A stretch of DNA of 15,406 nt from Betaproteobacteria bacterium (GTDB taxonomy: Bacteria > Pseudomonadota > Gammaproteobacteria > Burkholderiales > Gallionellaceae). Below are positions 9,015 to 15,406 of this stretch, piece by piece. A program made the translations under genes and the position numbers. Location: contig JAGWMH010000014.1 of NCBI GenBank assembly GCA_028871775.1, forward strand, positions 1-15,406, given 5' to 3'. The notes beneath the pieces were generated by a model. The model was not told the origin of the DNA and did not search any database. It saw nothing but the letters and a program-made list of their open reading frames with translations. Each line of letters opens with the position of its first letter. Within the stretch, counting starts at the first letter, position 1.

Positions 9015-10328
9015 CTATTCTTCTCGGGAAAGATGAGTATCGCCCTGAGCAACCGGCTTGGCCCGCTCCAGCACAGCCGCGAAAAAGGCATCGGTGCCGT
9101 GCAGTTGCGGCAGCAGTTGCAGGCATTCGCCGGTATCCAGAGGAATCAGCTGCTGCGCGAGAATTTCTGCCGCAGGGCGCAGGACGAAATCGGCATGGCT
9201 GGACAGGAAGTCATCAACGATGGCGCGGTTTTCTTCATGCAGGAAACTGCAAGTGGCGTACACCAGGCGCCCGCCGGGCTTGACCAGCTTGCTGGCTGCG
9301 GCGAGGATGGATGCCTGTTTCCGGGTGAGTTCGGCGATGCTTTGCGGCGACTGGCGGAATTTTATGTCCGGGTTGCGGCGCAGCGTACCCAGCCCGCTGC
9401 ACGGCGCATCCACCAGCACGCGGTCTATCTTGCCGGCGAGGCGTTTGACCTTGTTGTCGTTTTCATGCGCGATGAGCTGCGGGTGCAGGTTGCTGAGCCC
9501 GGAGCGCTTCAATCTGGGTTTGAGATTGGTCAGCCGTTTTTCGGATACATCCCATGCATACAGCCTGCCCTGCGAGCGCATCATGGCGCCCAGCATCAGC
9601 GCCTTGCCGCCCGAGCCGGCGCAGAAATCCACCACCATGTCGTTGCGTTTGGGGGCGAGCAAAAACCCCAGCAACTGGCTGCCCTCGTCCTGCACTTCAA
9701 ATTTTCCGGTGAGGAACAGCGGATGTCGGGTGAGCGAGGGCTTGCCCTTGAGGCGGATGCCGATGGGCGACCAGGGCGTGGCCTGCGCGTCCCTGCCTTC
9801 CGCCTGCATGGATTGCAGCACCTCGTCGCGGTTGGCGAGCAGGGTGTTGACGCGCAGGTCGAGCGCGGCGGGCTGCTGCATGGAGCGGCCCAGCGTGAGG
9901 ATGGCTTCATCCGTCATTGCGCCGCGCAGTTTTTCAATCACCCAGTCCGGCAGCTCGGCCTGCACCGCTAAGGGCAGTTCGTCGAGGTTGATGCCCTTGA
10001 CCTGGCCAAGCCACTTCTCCTCGTCGCGTTTCAGCAACGGGGTGAGTTCGCGCAGGTTGTAGCCGCCGAAGCGGACCCAGTAGGCCAGCGCCATGCGGCG
10101 CGGCGTAGCCTGGCTGGCAGTTGCAGATTTGTTGGCGCAGGCGTGCTCCAGGAAGAGGCGGTGGCGCAGCACGCCGAATACGGTTTCCGCCACCAGCGCG
10201 CGCTCATTGGAGCCGATGCGCTCCTGCTGGAAGAATTGGCGCAGCATGGCATCGGCAGGGTGCGCCAGCGGCAGGATGCTGCGCAGGGCCTGGATGGCAA
10301 GGTCAAAGCGGTATTCGGTGAGTAGCAT
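9015..10328 (-). CDS. RsmB/NOP-family rRNA (cytosine-5) methyltransferase
   Basis: This enzyme uses S-adenosylmethionine to methylate a cytosine C5, most likely in 16S rRNA. The 437 residues show the family motifs in order: the SAM-binding loop VDFCAGSGGKAL (233-244), the acidic strand end in YAWDVSEKR (about 257-265), DAPCSGLGTLRRNPDIK with the release cysteine C310, and YATCSF with the nucleophile C360. Residues 1-150 are helical and could be a reduced NusB-like RNA-binding domain. Typical RsmB (sun/fmu) sits beside fmt; here the gene sits behind a DUF3108 gene and purN, a place where betaproteobacteria often keep an RsmB-like paralogue. I therefore leave the symbol blank, since target C967 is not assured. 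Start at the ATG 10328 (MLLTEYRFDL); no strong ribosome site is visible. It follows the DUF3108 gene after 78 bp. Confidence 0.9.
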   Translation of the reverse strand: MLLTEYRFDLAIQALRSILPLAHPADAMLRQFFQQERIGSNERALVAETVFGVLRHRLFLEHACANKSATASQATPRRMALAYWVRFGGYNLRELTPLLKRDEEKWLGQVKGINLDELPLAVQAELPDWVIEKLRGAMTDEAILTLGRSMQQPAALDLRVNTLLANRDEVLQSMQAEGRDAQATPWSPIGIRLKGKPSLTRHPLFLTGKFEVQDEGSQLLGFLLAPKRNDMVVDFCAGSGGKALMLGAMMRSQGRLYAWDVSEKRLTNLKPRLKRSGLSNLHPQLIAHENDNKVKRLAGKIDRVLVDAPCSGLGTLRRNPDIKFRQSPQSIAELTRKQASILAAASKLVKPGGRLVYATCSFLHEENRAIVDDFLSSHADFVLRPAAEILAQQLIPLDTGECLQLLPQLHGTDAFFAAVLERAKPVAQGDTHLSREE

Positions 10329-10406
10329 GGTTTTATCAGTACAAGAAATTTTAGCCGGCGCGGAAATTCAGACGCATAAAAGCCATGGCTGAATTATTGC
10401 GTGCCA

Positions 10407-11162
10407 TCACGGCACGAAATCAAATTGGGTCAGTTCCTGCGTAAGCTTGTCGCCGTCCGGGTCGGTGATCACCATCTTGTACGGGAAGTTGGCGTGCTCC
10501 GTCGCCAGCCAGACTTCCGTCCGGCTCTCGCCTGCTTTCGGCGGGCTGGCGACATACAGCGCCTTGAATGTGCCGAGCGGCACCGTCACGCTCTGGTCGG
10601 GTGTTATGAGATAGTTGTAGATGTCTACCTTGCTGCCGTTGGTCATGTAGAAGTCGAGCGTGGCTGCATTCTTCAGCGGCGCGAACATGAACTGATACAT
10701 CGCGCTCAGCCGGTCCTGCGTTCCTGCGGGCAGCGGCAGGGTGCGTTTCCCGGCGCGGTCGGTCAGCGTGATGCGGTTGGTTGTCCAGTCGAAATCGGCG
10801 CGCGCATTTCGCTCGGTGTCGAGCTTGCGCTCGTTGGTAAAGGTGAGGGGGCGCAGCCCTTTTGCGGTCAAGACGCCCTGGCTAATGACGCGGATGGTTT
10901 CCGGCTTGATCATGGCGATCAGGCCGACTGCCTGGCTCACGCTTTCGATGTGATAGCGATCCTGTGTGCGGGTGTAGGTTTCCGTGATGGTGGCGCCCTT
11001 GAGGTTGCCCTTGAATACATCGTAGCTGACCTGAAGGCGGGTAGGGGACTCCGCAGCATTGGTGAAAGTTGCAACACTGCACAACAGCAGCCAGACGATT
11101 AATCTGAAGCTCGCGCAGTGAGTCCTTGCCCCCCTCGCCCGCTTGATACAACTATTAGCCAT
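10407..11162 (-). CDS. DUF3108 family periplasmic protein
   Basis: The protein has 251 residues from the ATG at 11162 (MANSCIKRARGAR). That start gives a plausible signal peptide: Lys/Arg-rich n-region, core LIVWLLLCSVATFT, cleavage near TNAAE (about residue 36). The frame is open further upstream to 11327, but that part crosses a hairpin and reads like non-coding sequence. The mature part begins 'LQVSYDVFKGNLKGATITETYT' and ends in 'EVWLATEHANFPYKMVITDPDGDKLTQELTQFDF', both typical of DUF3108 proteins as I know them; the fold is an open beta-barrel-like sheet. The molecular role is not established; an envelope role is inferred from the signal peptide. It lies between purN and the rRNA methyltransferase gene, all on the same strand. 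Confidence 0.85.
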   Translation of the reverse strand: MANSCIKRARGARTHCASFRLIVWLLLCSVATFTNAAESPTRLQVSYDVFKGNLKGATITETYTRTQDRYHIESVSQAVGLIAMIKPETIRVISQGVLTAKGLRPLTFTNERKLDTERNARADFDWTTNRITLTDRAGKRTLPLPAGTQDRLSAMYQFMFAPLKNAATLDFYMTNGSKVDIYNYLITPDQSVTVPLGTFKALYVASPPKAGESRTEVWLATEHANFPYKMVITDPDGDKLTQELTQFDFVP

Positions 11163-11283
11163 TCGACTAGGTTGCCAAAAGACGGCAGCCAAGTCGCTGG
11201 TTATGCGGGAGAGTGCAGGGGAGAGGGAAACGGGCATGGCGGGTTTCATCCGGGTGCCCGGCCAAAAGTTTTTCGGAATCAAG

Positions 11284-11307
11284 AACGGCATGTTTGCCAT
11301 GCCCGTT
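11284..11307 (-). terminator. Possible terminator downstream of purMN
   Basis: On the minus strand AACGGGCATG and CATGCCGTT pair around a 5-nt loop GCAAA, with one bulged G. It lies 24 nt after the purN stop and is followed by TTCTTGATT, a broken T-rich stretch. It could end the purMN transcript. The 169-bp gap continues towards the DUF3108 gene with no clear promoter that I can find. Confidence 0.45.
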
Positions 11308-11331
11308 AGACGCGCGATGTTATGCATAAAC

Positions 11332-12006
11332 CTATTTCAGTCCCGGCGCGATGAGGGTGATACCCGGCTGCTCAACGCGGTTCAGCAATACCTTCTTGCC
11401 ATCCGCGTCCAGTCTGAGGTAGTCCCGACAGAACCAGTTGACGGCCTGCGGGTAGATGCGATGCTCCTCGCGCAACACCCGTGCCGCCAGGGTTTCCGGC
11501 GTGTCATTCATCAGCACCGGCACGGCGGCCTGGATGATGATGGGGCCGTGGTCGAGGTCGCTGGTGACGAAATGCACGGTGCAGCCGTGTATTTTCACGC
11601 CGTCCTTGAGCGCGCGCGCATGCGTGTCGAGGCCGCCGTATGCGGGCAGCAGCGAGGGGTGGATGTTGATGAGCCTGCCTTGGTAGCGCGCCACAAAATT
11701 CGGGGTGAGAATGCGCATGAACCCGGCGAGCGCGACGAGGTCGGGTTGGTAGCGGTCTATGGCGACGGCGAGCGCGGCCTCGAACGACTCGCGGTCCGGG
11801 TAGTCGCGGTGTGACACGACTTGCGTTGCAATGCCATGCCGTTCGGCGATGGCCAGTCCCGGCGCGTCGGCGCGATTGCTGATGACCGCCGCCACGCGGC
11901 AGGGCAGGTTGGCCTCCAGCAGCGCCTGCATGTTGCTGCCGCGCCCCGAGATCAGGATAACGATGGACTTCCTCGTTACATTATCGAACTTGGGTTTGTA
12001 CCTCAT
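11332..12006 (-). CDS. purN: Phosphoribosylglycinamide formyltransferase (GAR transformylase)
   Basis: PurN transfers a formyl group from 10-formyltetrahydrofolate to GAR, the third step of purine synthesis. Catalytic residues are in place: N114 and H116 in [14 protein letters not shown] and D152 in [10 protein letters not shown]. They match E. coli N106, H108 and D144 with a constant offset of 8. The phosphate-binding N-terminus reads [15 protein letters not shown]. The protein has 224 residues; the E. coli enzyme has 212, so about 8 extra lie at the start and a few at the end. The ATG at 12006 is the only ATG before the conserved core and lies within purM, giving a 26-bp overlap. AAGG lies very close to this ATG, so the ribosome site is imperfect. 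The overlap implies coupled translation with purM. Confidence 0.97.
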   Translation of the reverse strand: MRYKPKFDNVTRKSIVILISGRGSNMQALLEANLPCRVAAVISNRADAPGLAIAERHGIATQVVSHRDYPDRESFEAALAVAIDRYQPDLVALAGFMRILTPNFVARYQGRLINIHPSLLPAYGGLDTHARALKDGVKIHGCTVHFVTSDLDHGPIIIQAAVPVLMNDTPETLAARVLREEHRIYPQAVNWFCRDYLRLDADGKKVLLNRVEQPGITLIAPGLK

Positions 12007-13021
12007 CGCCTTGGCGTACCTGTATTGTGCCTATGGCCCACGCGGTTTCCCCGGCGGCTTCAAGCTGGTTGAGTGCGGCAGCGGCATCGCTCGCGGCAAC
12101 GACAACCGCCATGCCAATGCCGCAGTTGAAGGTGCGGTACATTTCATGTTGCGCCACGTTGCCCTGTTCGCGCAGCCAGTCGAACAATTTCGGCGTACCC
12201 CACGATTTTCCATCCAATACCGCCTTGACATTGGCCGGCAGCACGCGCGGGATGTTCTCCAGCAGGCCGCCGCCGGTGATGTGCGCCATTCCCTTGACCT
12301 TGATTTTTTGCATCAGCGCCAGCAGCGGCTGCACATAGATGCGGGTGGGCGCCATGATGCAGTCGGCCAGCGTGTGTTTACCGTCAAATCTGGCGTCGAG
12401 GTCGGGTTGGCTGCGCTCGATGATCTTGCGCACCAGCGAGTAGCCGTTGGAGTGCGCGCCGTTGGAGGCCAGCCCCAGCACTACGTCGCCGGGCTTGATG
12501 TCGGCGCCGGTGATGATCTGCGATTTTTCCACCACGCCCACCGCGAAACCAGCGAGGTCGTATTCGCCCACCGGATACATGCCCGGCATCTCGGCGGTCT
12601 CACCGCCGATCAGCGCGCAACCGGCCTGCTCGCAGCCCGCCGCGATGCCCTTGATGACTTCGGTGGCGGCCTCCACATCCAGCTTGCCGCAGGCGAAATA
12701 GTCGAGGAAGAACAGCGGCTCCGCGCCCTGCACCAGAATGTCGTTGACGCTCATCGCCACCAGGTCTATGCCCACCGTGTCGTGGCGGTTGAGTTCAAAA
12801 GCCAATTTCAATTTCGTGCCCACGCCGTCGGTGCCGGAGACCAATACCGGTTCGCGGTATTTTTTGGAAATCTCGACCAGGCCACCGAAGCCGCCGATGC
12901 CGCTCAACACCTCGGGACGCATGGTGCGTTTGGCATAGGGCTTGATGTTCTCCACCAGGCGGTCGCCAGCATCGATGTCCACACCGGCGTCGCGGTAGGA
13001 GAGGGGATTTGACAGACTCAA
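11981..13021 (-). CDS. purM: Phosphoribosylformylglycinamidine cyclo-ligase (AIR synthetase)
   Basis: PurM closes FGAM to aminoimidazole ribotide with ATP, the fifth step of purine synthesis. Conserved stretches follow E. coli Pur[83 protein letters not shown] and [16 protein letters not shown] place the start at the TTG at 13021, which gives 346 residues (345 in E. coli) and [13 protein letters not shown]. The longer reading from GTG 13126 would add 35 residues of non-conserved sequence and overlap the start of hda. There is no in-frame ATG in this region. A TAAAAT box on the minus strand (13072-13077) would put the transcript start near 13065, which also excludes the longer form. It overlaps purN by 26 bp. 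Confidence 0.96.
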   Translation of the reverse strand: MSLSNPLSYRDAGVDIDAGDRLVENIKPYAKRTMRPEVLSGIGGFGGLVEISKKYREPVLVSGTDGVGTKLKLAFELNRHDTVGIDLVAMSVNDILVQGAEPLFFLDYFACGKLDVEAATEVIKGIAAGCEQAGCALIGGETAEMPGMYPVGEYDLAGFAVGVVEKSQIITGADIKPGDVVLGLASNGAHSNGYSLVRKIIERSQPDLDARFDGKHTLADCIMAPTRIYVQPLLALMQKIKVKGMAHITGGGLLENIPRVLPANVKAVLDGKSWGTPKLFDWLREQGNVAQHEMYRTFNCGIGMAVVVAASDAAAALNQLEAAGETAWAIGTIQVRQGDEVQTQVR

Positions 13022-13071
13022 GTTGAGTTCTCGCTTTCTTCGGGATAAAGTGCAGGCCGTTCCGTTTGCCA

Positions 13072-13077
13072 ATTTTA
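13072..13077 (-). promoter_or_regulatory. -10-like element for purM
   Basis: TAAAAT on the minus strand lies in the 98-bp gap between purM and hda, about 50 nt before the TTG start. No -35 hexamer fits at 16-18 nt, so it is a weak call; its use is in supporting the short form of PurM. I see no clear PurR-type operator. Confidence 0.25.
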
Positions 13078-13119
13078 CCCCAAATGCCCATACAACGTCT
13101 GTAATGGGCTGCGTTGACC

Positions 13120-13785
13120 ATGACACAGCTGCTGCTGAACATTACGCCTGACTGGGCGCCCACGCTGGACAATTTCGTTGCCGGGCGCAATGTCGAATTG
13201 CTCTCGGCGTTGCGCCATGCACTGGCGGGAACGGCGAACGAACGGTGTTTTTACCTGTGGGGCGAGGCAGGCAGCGGCAAGAGCCACCTGCTGCAAGCAG
13301 CGGTGCAGCAGGCGCGTGCGTTGGGGCAGACTGCAGCCTATGCCCGCAGCACCGTGCCGGATGCGGCTCAGGTGATTGCCGTGGATGATGTGGAGACATT
13401 GGGAGACGCTGCTCAAGTTGCGCTGTTCGATCTCTACAACCGTTTGCGCGAAAGCGGCGGCATGCTGCTGGTGAGCGGCACGGCAGCGCCCGCCCATCTG
13501 CATTTGCGCGATGATCTGCGTACGCGCCTGGGCTGGGGGCTGGTGTACCAGGTGCATGGCTTGAGCGACGAAGAAAAAGCGCAGGCGCTGGAGCGGCACG
13601 CGCAGGCGCGCGGCTTTGTCCTGCCGCACGAAGTGACGCAATACCTGCTGCGCCACGGGCGGCGCGACCTGCCCAGCCTGGTGGCGCTGCTGGATGCGCT
13701 CGACGCGCATTGCCTGCGCCTGAAGCGCGGGGCGTCAGTGCCGTTGTTGAAGGAAGTGATGCAATTGAATCGGGAGCACGTGTGA
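13120..13785 (+). CDS. hda: DnaA regulatory inactivator Hda
   Basis: Hda, bound to the replication clamp, triggers ATP hydrolysis by DnaA after initiation and so prevents re-firing of the origin. The 221-residue protein starts with [10 protein letters not shown], where QLLLNI (3-8) is the clamp-binding motif of the QL-x-L type. The AAA+ core has Walker A GEAGSGKS (48-55), Walker B VIAVDD (85-90), a sensor-like SGTAAP (119-124), an Arg-finger region [10 protein letters not shown] (131-140) and a sensor II-like GRRDLPSL (180-187). I chose the ATG at 13120 over the TTG at 13114, because it puts the clamp motif at the very N-terminus. The length is close to E. coli Hda (233). It is divergent from purM with a 98-bp gap, and its stop overlaps the next gene by 4 bp (GTGA). 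DnaA itself is excluded by the small size and the lack of a DNA-binding domain IV. Confidence 0.95.
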   Translation: MTQLLLNITPDWAPTLDNFVAGRNVELLSALRHALAGTANERCFYLWGEAGSGKSHLLQAAVQQARALGQTAAYARSTVPDAAQVIAVDDVETLGDAAQVALFDLYNRLRESGGMLLVSGTAAPAHLHLRDDLRTRLGWGLVYQVHGLSDEEKAQALERHAQARGFVLPHEVTQYLLRHGRRDLPSLVALLDALDAHCLRLKRGASVPLLKEVMQLNREHV

Positions 13786-14444
13786 ACCTGGCGCTATTTG
13801 ATCTGGACAATACCTTGCTGAGCGGCGACAGCGATTTCGAGTGGGCGCAGTTTCTCATCGAACAGGGCGTGCTCGACCGCGAGCTGTTCGAAGCGAAGAA
13901 CCTGACCTTTTACCAGCAGTACAAGGCGGGCACGCTGGACATCCATGAGTTCCTCGACTTCCAGTTGAAGCCCCTGTCGCGCCATGCGCACAAGGTGCTG
14001 GACGCATGGCATGAGGAATTCATGCGGCGCAAGGTGCGCGGCATGATGGGCAACGCCGCGCGCGAACTGGTGGCGCGGCACCGCGCGGCGCATGATGTGT
14101 GCGTCATCATCACCGCCACCAACAGTTTCGTGACTGCGCCGATTGCGCGCGAATTCGGCGTGGAGCACCTGATTGCCACCGAGCCCGAACAGAAGGACGG
14201 CGAATTTACCGGGCGCGTGGCAGGTGTGCCATGCTTCCGCGAGGGCAAGATCACCCGCCTGGAAAGCTGGATGGCACAACATGGGTGGAGCTGGAACAGT
14301 TTTGCCGGGAGCTGGTTTTACAGCGATTCGCTGAACGATCTGCCGCTGCTGCGCAAAGTGAAGAACCCGGTGGCGGTTGACCCGGATGCCACGCTGCGCG
14401 CACATGCCGAGCAGCATGGCTGGCGCATCATGACGTTGCGTTAA
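13782..14444 (+). CDS. HAD-IB family phosphatase (SerB-like)
   Basis: The 220-residue hydrolase has all four HAD motifs: nucleophile D7 and D9 in FDLDNTLL, T111 in IITATNS, K156 in REGKITR, and D182/D186 in YSDSLNDLP. A helical cap (about residues 15-85) follows motif I, as in the IB subclass that includes phosphoserine phosphatase. It resembles the conserved hypothetical HAD-IB group rather than SerB itself; its substrate, probably a small phosphomonoester, cannot be told from sequence. The start is the GTG at 13782 with a GGGAG ribosome site 5 nt upstream; its GTG overlaps the hda stop as GTGA, so the two genes are co-transcribed and translationally coupled. A longer frame from 13710 would just overlap hda and lacks conservation logic. 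Pairing with hda is known to me in related genomes, but a functional link is not. Confidence 0.92.
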   Translation: MNLALFDLDNTLLSGDSDFEWAQFLIEQGVLDRELFEAKNLTFYQQYKAGTLDIHEFLDFQLKPLSRHAHKVLDAWHEEFMRRKVRGMMGNAARELVARHRAAHDVCVIITATNSFVTAPIAREFGVEHLIATEPEQKDGEFTGRVAGVPCFREGKITRLESWMAQHGWSWNSFAGSWFYSDSLNDLPLLRKVKNPVAVDPDATLRAHAEQHGWRIMTLR

Positions 14445-14498
14445 TCCTGAGAACGGTTCATGCTGCTGATTAACCATAACCAAAAGGAGAACAACACC

Positions 14499-15128
14499 AT
14501 GAGAAGCAATCAAGGAATTGTCCGAGCTCTGTTCATTTTGTTTGCTGTAATTGGCGCGGCCGTTCTGCATTCGGCTCCCGCGTATGCGCATTGCGATGGC
14601 ATGGATGGCCCCGTCGTCAAGGCTGCGCAGGAGGCGCTTGCGAAGGGTGATGTGAACCTGGTGCTGATCTGGGTACACAAGAACGATGAGGCCGAGATTC
14701 GAAAATCGTTCGACCGAACCATGAGCGTGCGCAAACTAAGCCCGCAGGCCAGGGAACTCGCAGACACATATTTTTTCGAGACGCTTGTCCGCATCCATCG
14801 CACCGGTGAGGGCGCACCTTACACTGGGCTGAAGCCGGCCGGCCGGGATCTGGGACCTGCAATTCCTGCGGCAGACCTGGCCTTGAAGTCAGGAGATGTC
14901 GCGCCGCTCACCAATCTGCTTGCCGAGAAAGTGCGCACGGGGCTGGTGGACCGCTACAACAAGGCCATGGCGGCCAAATCATTCAAGACACAGGATGTGG
15001 GCGCGGGGCGCGAGTATATTGAGGCGTACGTGACGTACATTCATTATGTCGAGGGGGTATATGAGGCTGCAATGAACCCGGCGTCTGGACATTACCCGGA
15101 AGGAGCAGCGGCTCCGCACGAAGACTAA
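14499..15128 (+). CDS. Secreted DUF6448 family protein
   Basis: The 209-residue protein opens with a signal peptide: MRSNQGIVR, core ALFILFAVIGAAVL, then SAPAYA and predicted cleavage after Ala30. The mature chain would begin HCDGMDGPVVKAAQ, so with a free N-terminal histidine. The body is helical and carries the stretches I associate with DUF6448: VNLVLIWVHKNDEAEIR, SPQARELADTYFFETLVRIHR, GEGAPYTGLKPAGRDLGPAIPAAD and AGREYIEAYVTYIHYVEG. Histidines H31, H60, H100 and H182 and acidic residues near H100 and H182 could form a metal site; that is inference. The ATG at 14499 has an excellent AAGGAG site about 9 nt upstream; an upstream in-frame ATG at 14460 has none and would spoil the signal peptide. 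It lies 54 bp after the HAD gene on the same strand. Its function is unknown. Confidence 0.88.
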   Translation: MRSNQGIVRALFILFAVIGAAVLHSAPAYAHCDGMDGPVVKAAQEALAKGDVNLVLIWVHKNDEAEIRKSFDRTMSVRKLSPQARELADTYFFETLVRIHRTGEGAPYTGLKPAGRDLGPAIPAADLALKSGDVAPLTNLLAEKVRTGLVDRYNKAMAAKSFKTQDVGAGREYIEAYVTYIHYVEGVYEAAMNPASGHYPEGAAAPHED

Positions 15129-15226
15129 TGACACCGCGCGCAACACGGCCTGACGACAGGTTGCAGCGGACGGCAACTTTCCCCCAAAATAATTGACGTC
15201 TCCACCTAGCCAAACGGAGATGTTTT

Positions 15227-15280
15227 ATGGCATCTGTATTTCACCTTGTTGGTACGTCACTTCAGGACGATAAGGAATGA
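15227..15280 (+). CDS. Possible 17-codon leader ORF before the P450 gene
   Basis: ATG at 15227 opens MASVFHLVGTSLQDDKE and ends with TGA at 15278-15280, 2 nt before the P450 ATG at 15283. A CGGAG ribosome site lies about 7 nt upstream of the ATG. The termination site coincides with the ribosome site of the P450 gene (AAGGA), so the mini-ORF could couple translation. It may also be chance; no family is recognised. Confidence 0.35.
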   Translation: MASVFHLVGTSLQDDKE

Positions 15281-15282
15281 CC

Positions 15283-15406
15283 ATGACCGAAAAACTCAAA
15301 CCGGATTGGGACCCGAGATCCGATGCTGTCCTGCGCGATCAGCGTGCGGCCTACGATGAGATGCGCGAGCGGTGCCCGGTCGCCTACAGCGAATTCATGG
15401 GCTGGT
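15283..15406 (+). CDS. Cytochrome P450, N-terminal fragment cut by the window edge
   Basis: The 41 visible residues (MTEKLKPDWDPRS... to ...YSEFMGW) match the start of soluble bacterial cytochromes P450: 'DWDPRSDAVLRDQRAAYDEM' followed by 'RERCPVAYSE', the stretch where P450s usually have P-x-x-x-Y-x-x-M/L-R-x-x-x-P-V before the first beta strand. The ATG at 15283 is preceded by AAGGA at 7 nt, better than the ATG at 15277, which has only 1 nt to that site. No membrane anchor is seen, as expected for a bacterial class I enzyme needing a ferredoxin partner. The haem-binding Cys region lies outside the window, so the family is likely but not proven, and the substrate is unknown. Confidence 0.7.
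   Translation, partial: MTEKLKPDWDPRSDAVLRDQRAAYDEMRERCPVAYSEFMGW

Noticed and set aside
9033..10062. Two long plus-strand frames antisense to the methyltransferase gene
   Set aside because: Both are shadows of the conserved RsmB-like gene, with no ribosome site and no recognisable motif.
10400..10416. Hairpin CGTGCC/GGCACG over the stop codon of the DUF3108 gene
   Set aside because: The stem has only 6 bp and no T-run follows, so it is not a credible terminator; the rRNA methyltransferase gene follows on the same strand.
11163..11327. N-terminal extension of the DUF3108 protein up to an ATG at 11327
   Set aside because: The extension crosses the hairpin after purN, lacks a ribosome site and would bury the signal peptide 90 residues inside the protein.
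13089..13120. Promoter boxes for hda (TGTAAT at 13100-13105)
   Set aside because: TGTAAT is a fair -10 but sits only 15 nt from the hda ATG and has no -35 at the proper distance, so I did not annotate it.
13075..13858. Minus-strand frames antisense to hda
   Set aside because: hda carries all AAA+ motifs in the plus frame; the antisense translations are Arg/Gln/His-rich and featureless.
15160..15180. GTTGC/GCAAC stem followed by TTT after the DUF6448 gene
   Set aside because: Five base pairs, an 8-nt loop and three T are too weak to call a terminator without folding or transcript data.

Overview
This window reads as a chromosomal stretch of a Gram-negative proteobacterium, most likely a betaproteobacterium of the Nitrosomonadales/Gallionellaceae kind. 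That placement is an inference from the type of GreB (with an acidic N-terminal extension), the neighbourhood of purM, purN, a DUF3108 protein and an RsmB-like methyltransferase, the divergent hda gene, and the fairly high GC. I could not run a phylogenetic placement. Nearly all of the DNA is coding; no gap exceeds about 190 bp. I see no rRNA, tRNA, CRISPR array, transposase or prophage gene.

Layout. (1) Positions 2-757 hold the 3' end of an exported beta-sandwich protein, visibly richer in A/T than the rest. (2) Positions 789-1551 (minus) hold a two-gene unit: a small secreted Ig-like protein followed by a four-helix membrane protein. (3) Positions 1713-6563 are a DNA-repair/replication block: uvrA (minus) is divergent from yajR-ssb (plus), and a palindromic dispersed repeat sits in the uvrA leader. 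(4) greB (plus) faces a 543-residue protein with a possible degenerate PilZ domain (minus). (5) Positions 9015-13021 (minus) form a row of purM, purN, a DUF3108 periplasmic protein and an RsmB/NOP-family rRNA cytosine methyltransferase, with a possible terminator hairpin after purN. (6) Divergent from purM, hda overlaps a HAD-IB phosphatase gene by 4 bp. (7) The right end carries a secreted DUF6448 protein and the start of a cytochrome P450 gene preceded by a 17-codon mini-ORF.

How the genes work together. uvrA (nucleotide excision repair), ssb (single-strand binding), hda (shut-down of DnaA) and greB (rescue of backtracked RNA polymerase) are core DNA and RNA transactions. purM and purN are two steps of purine synthesis, with purN starting inside the purM end. 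The less understood parts are the Ig-like/membrane pair, the possible c-di-GMP protein, the DUF6448 protein whose predicted mature N-terminus is a histidine, and the left-edge surface protein. I did not find a clearly new multi-gene system. The best leads are possible metal-binding features in the two small secreted proteins, a Cys-x-x-Cys in the YajR tail, and the repeat in the uvrA leader.
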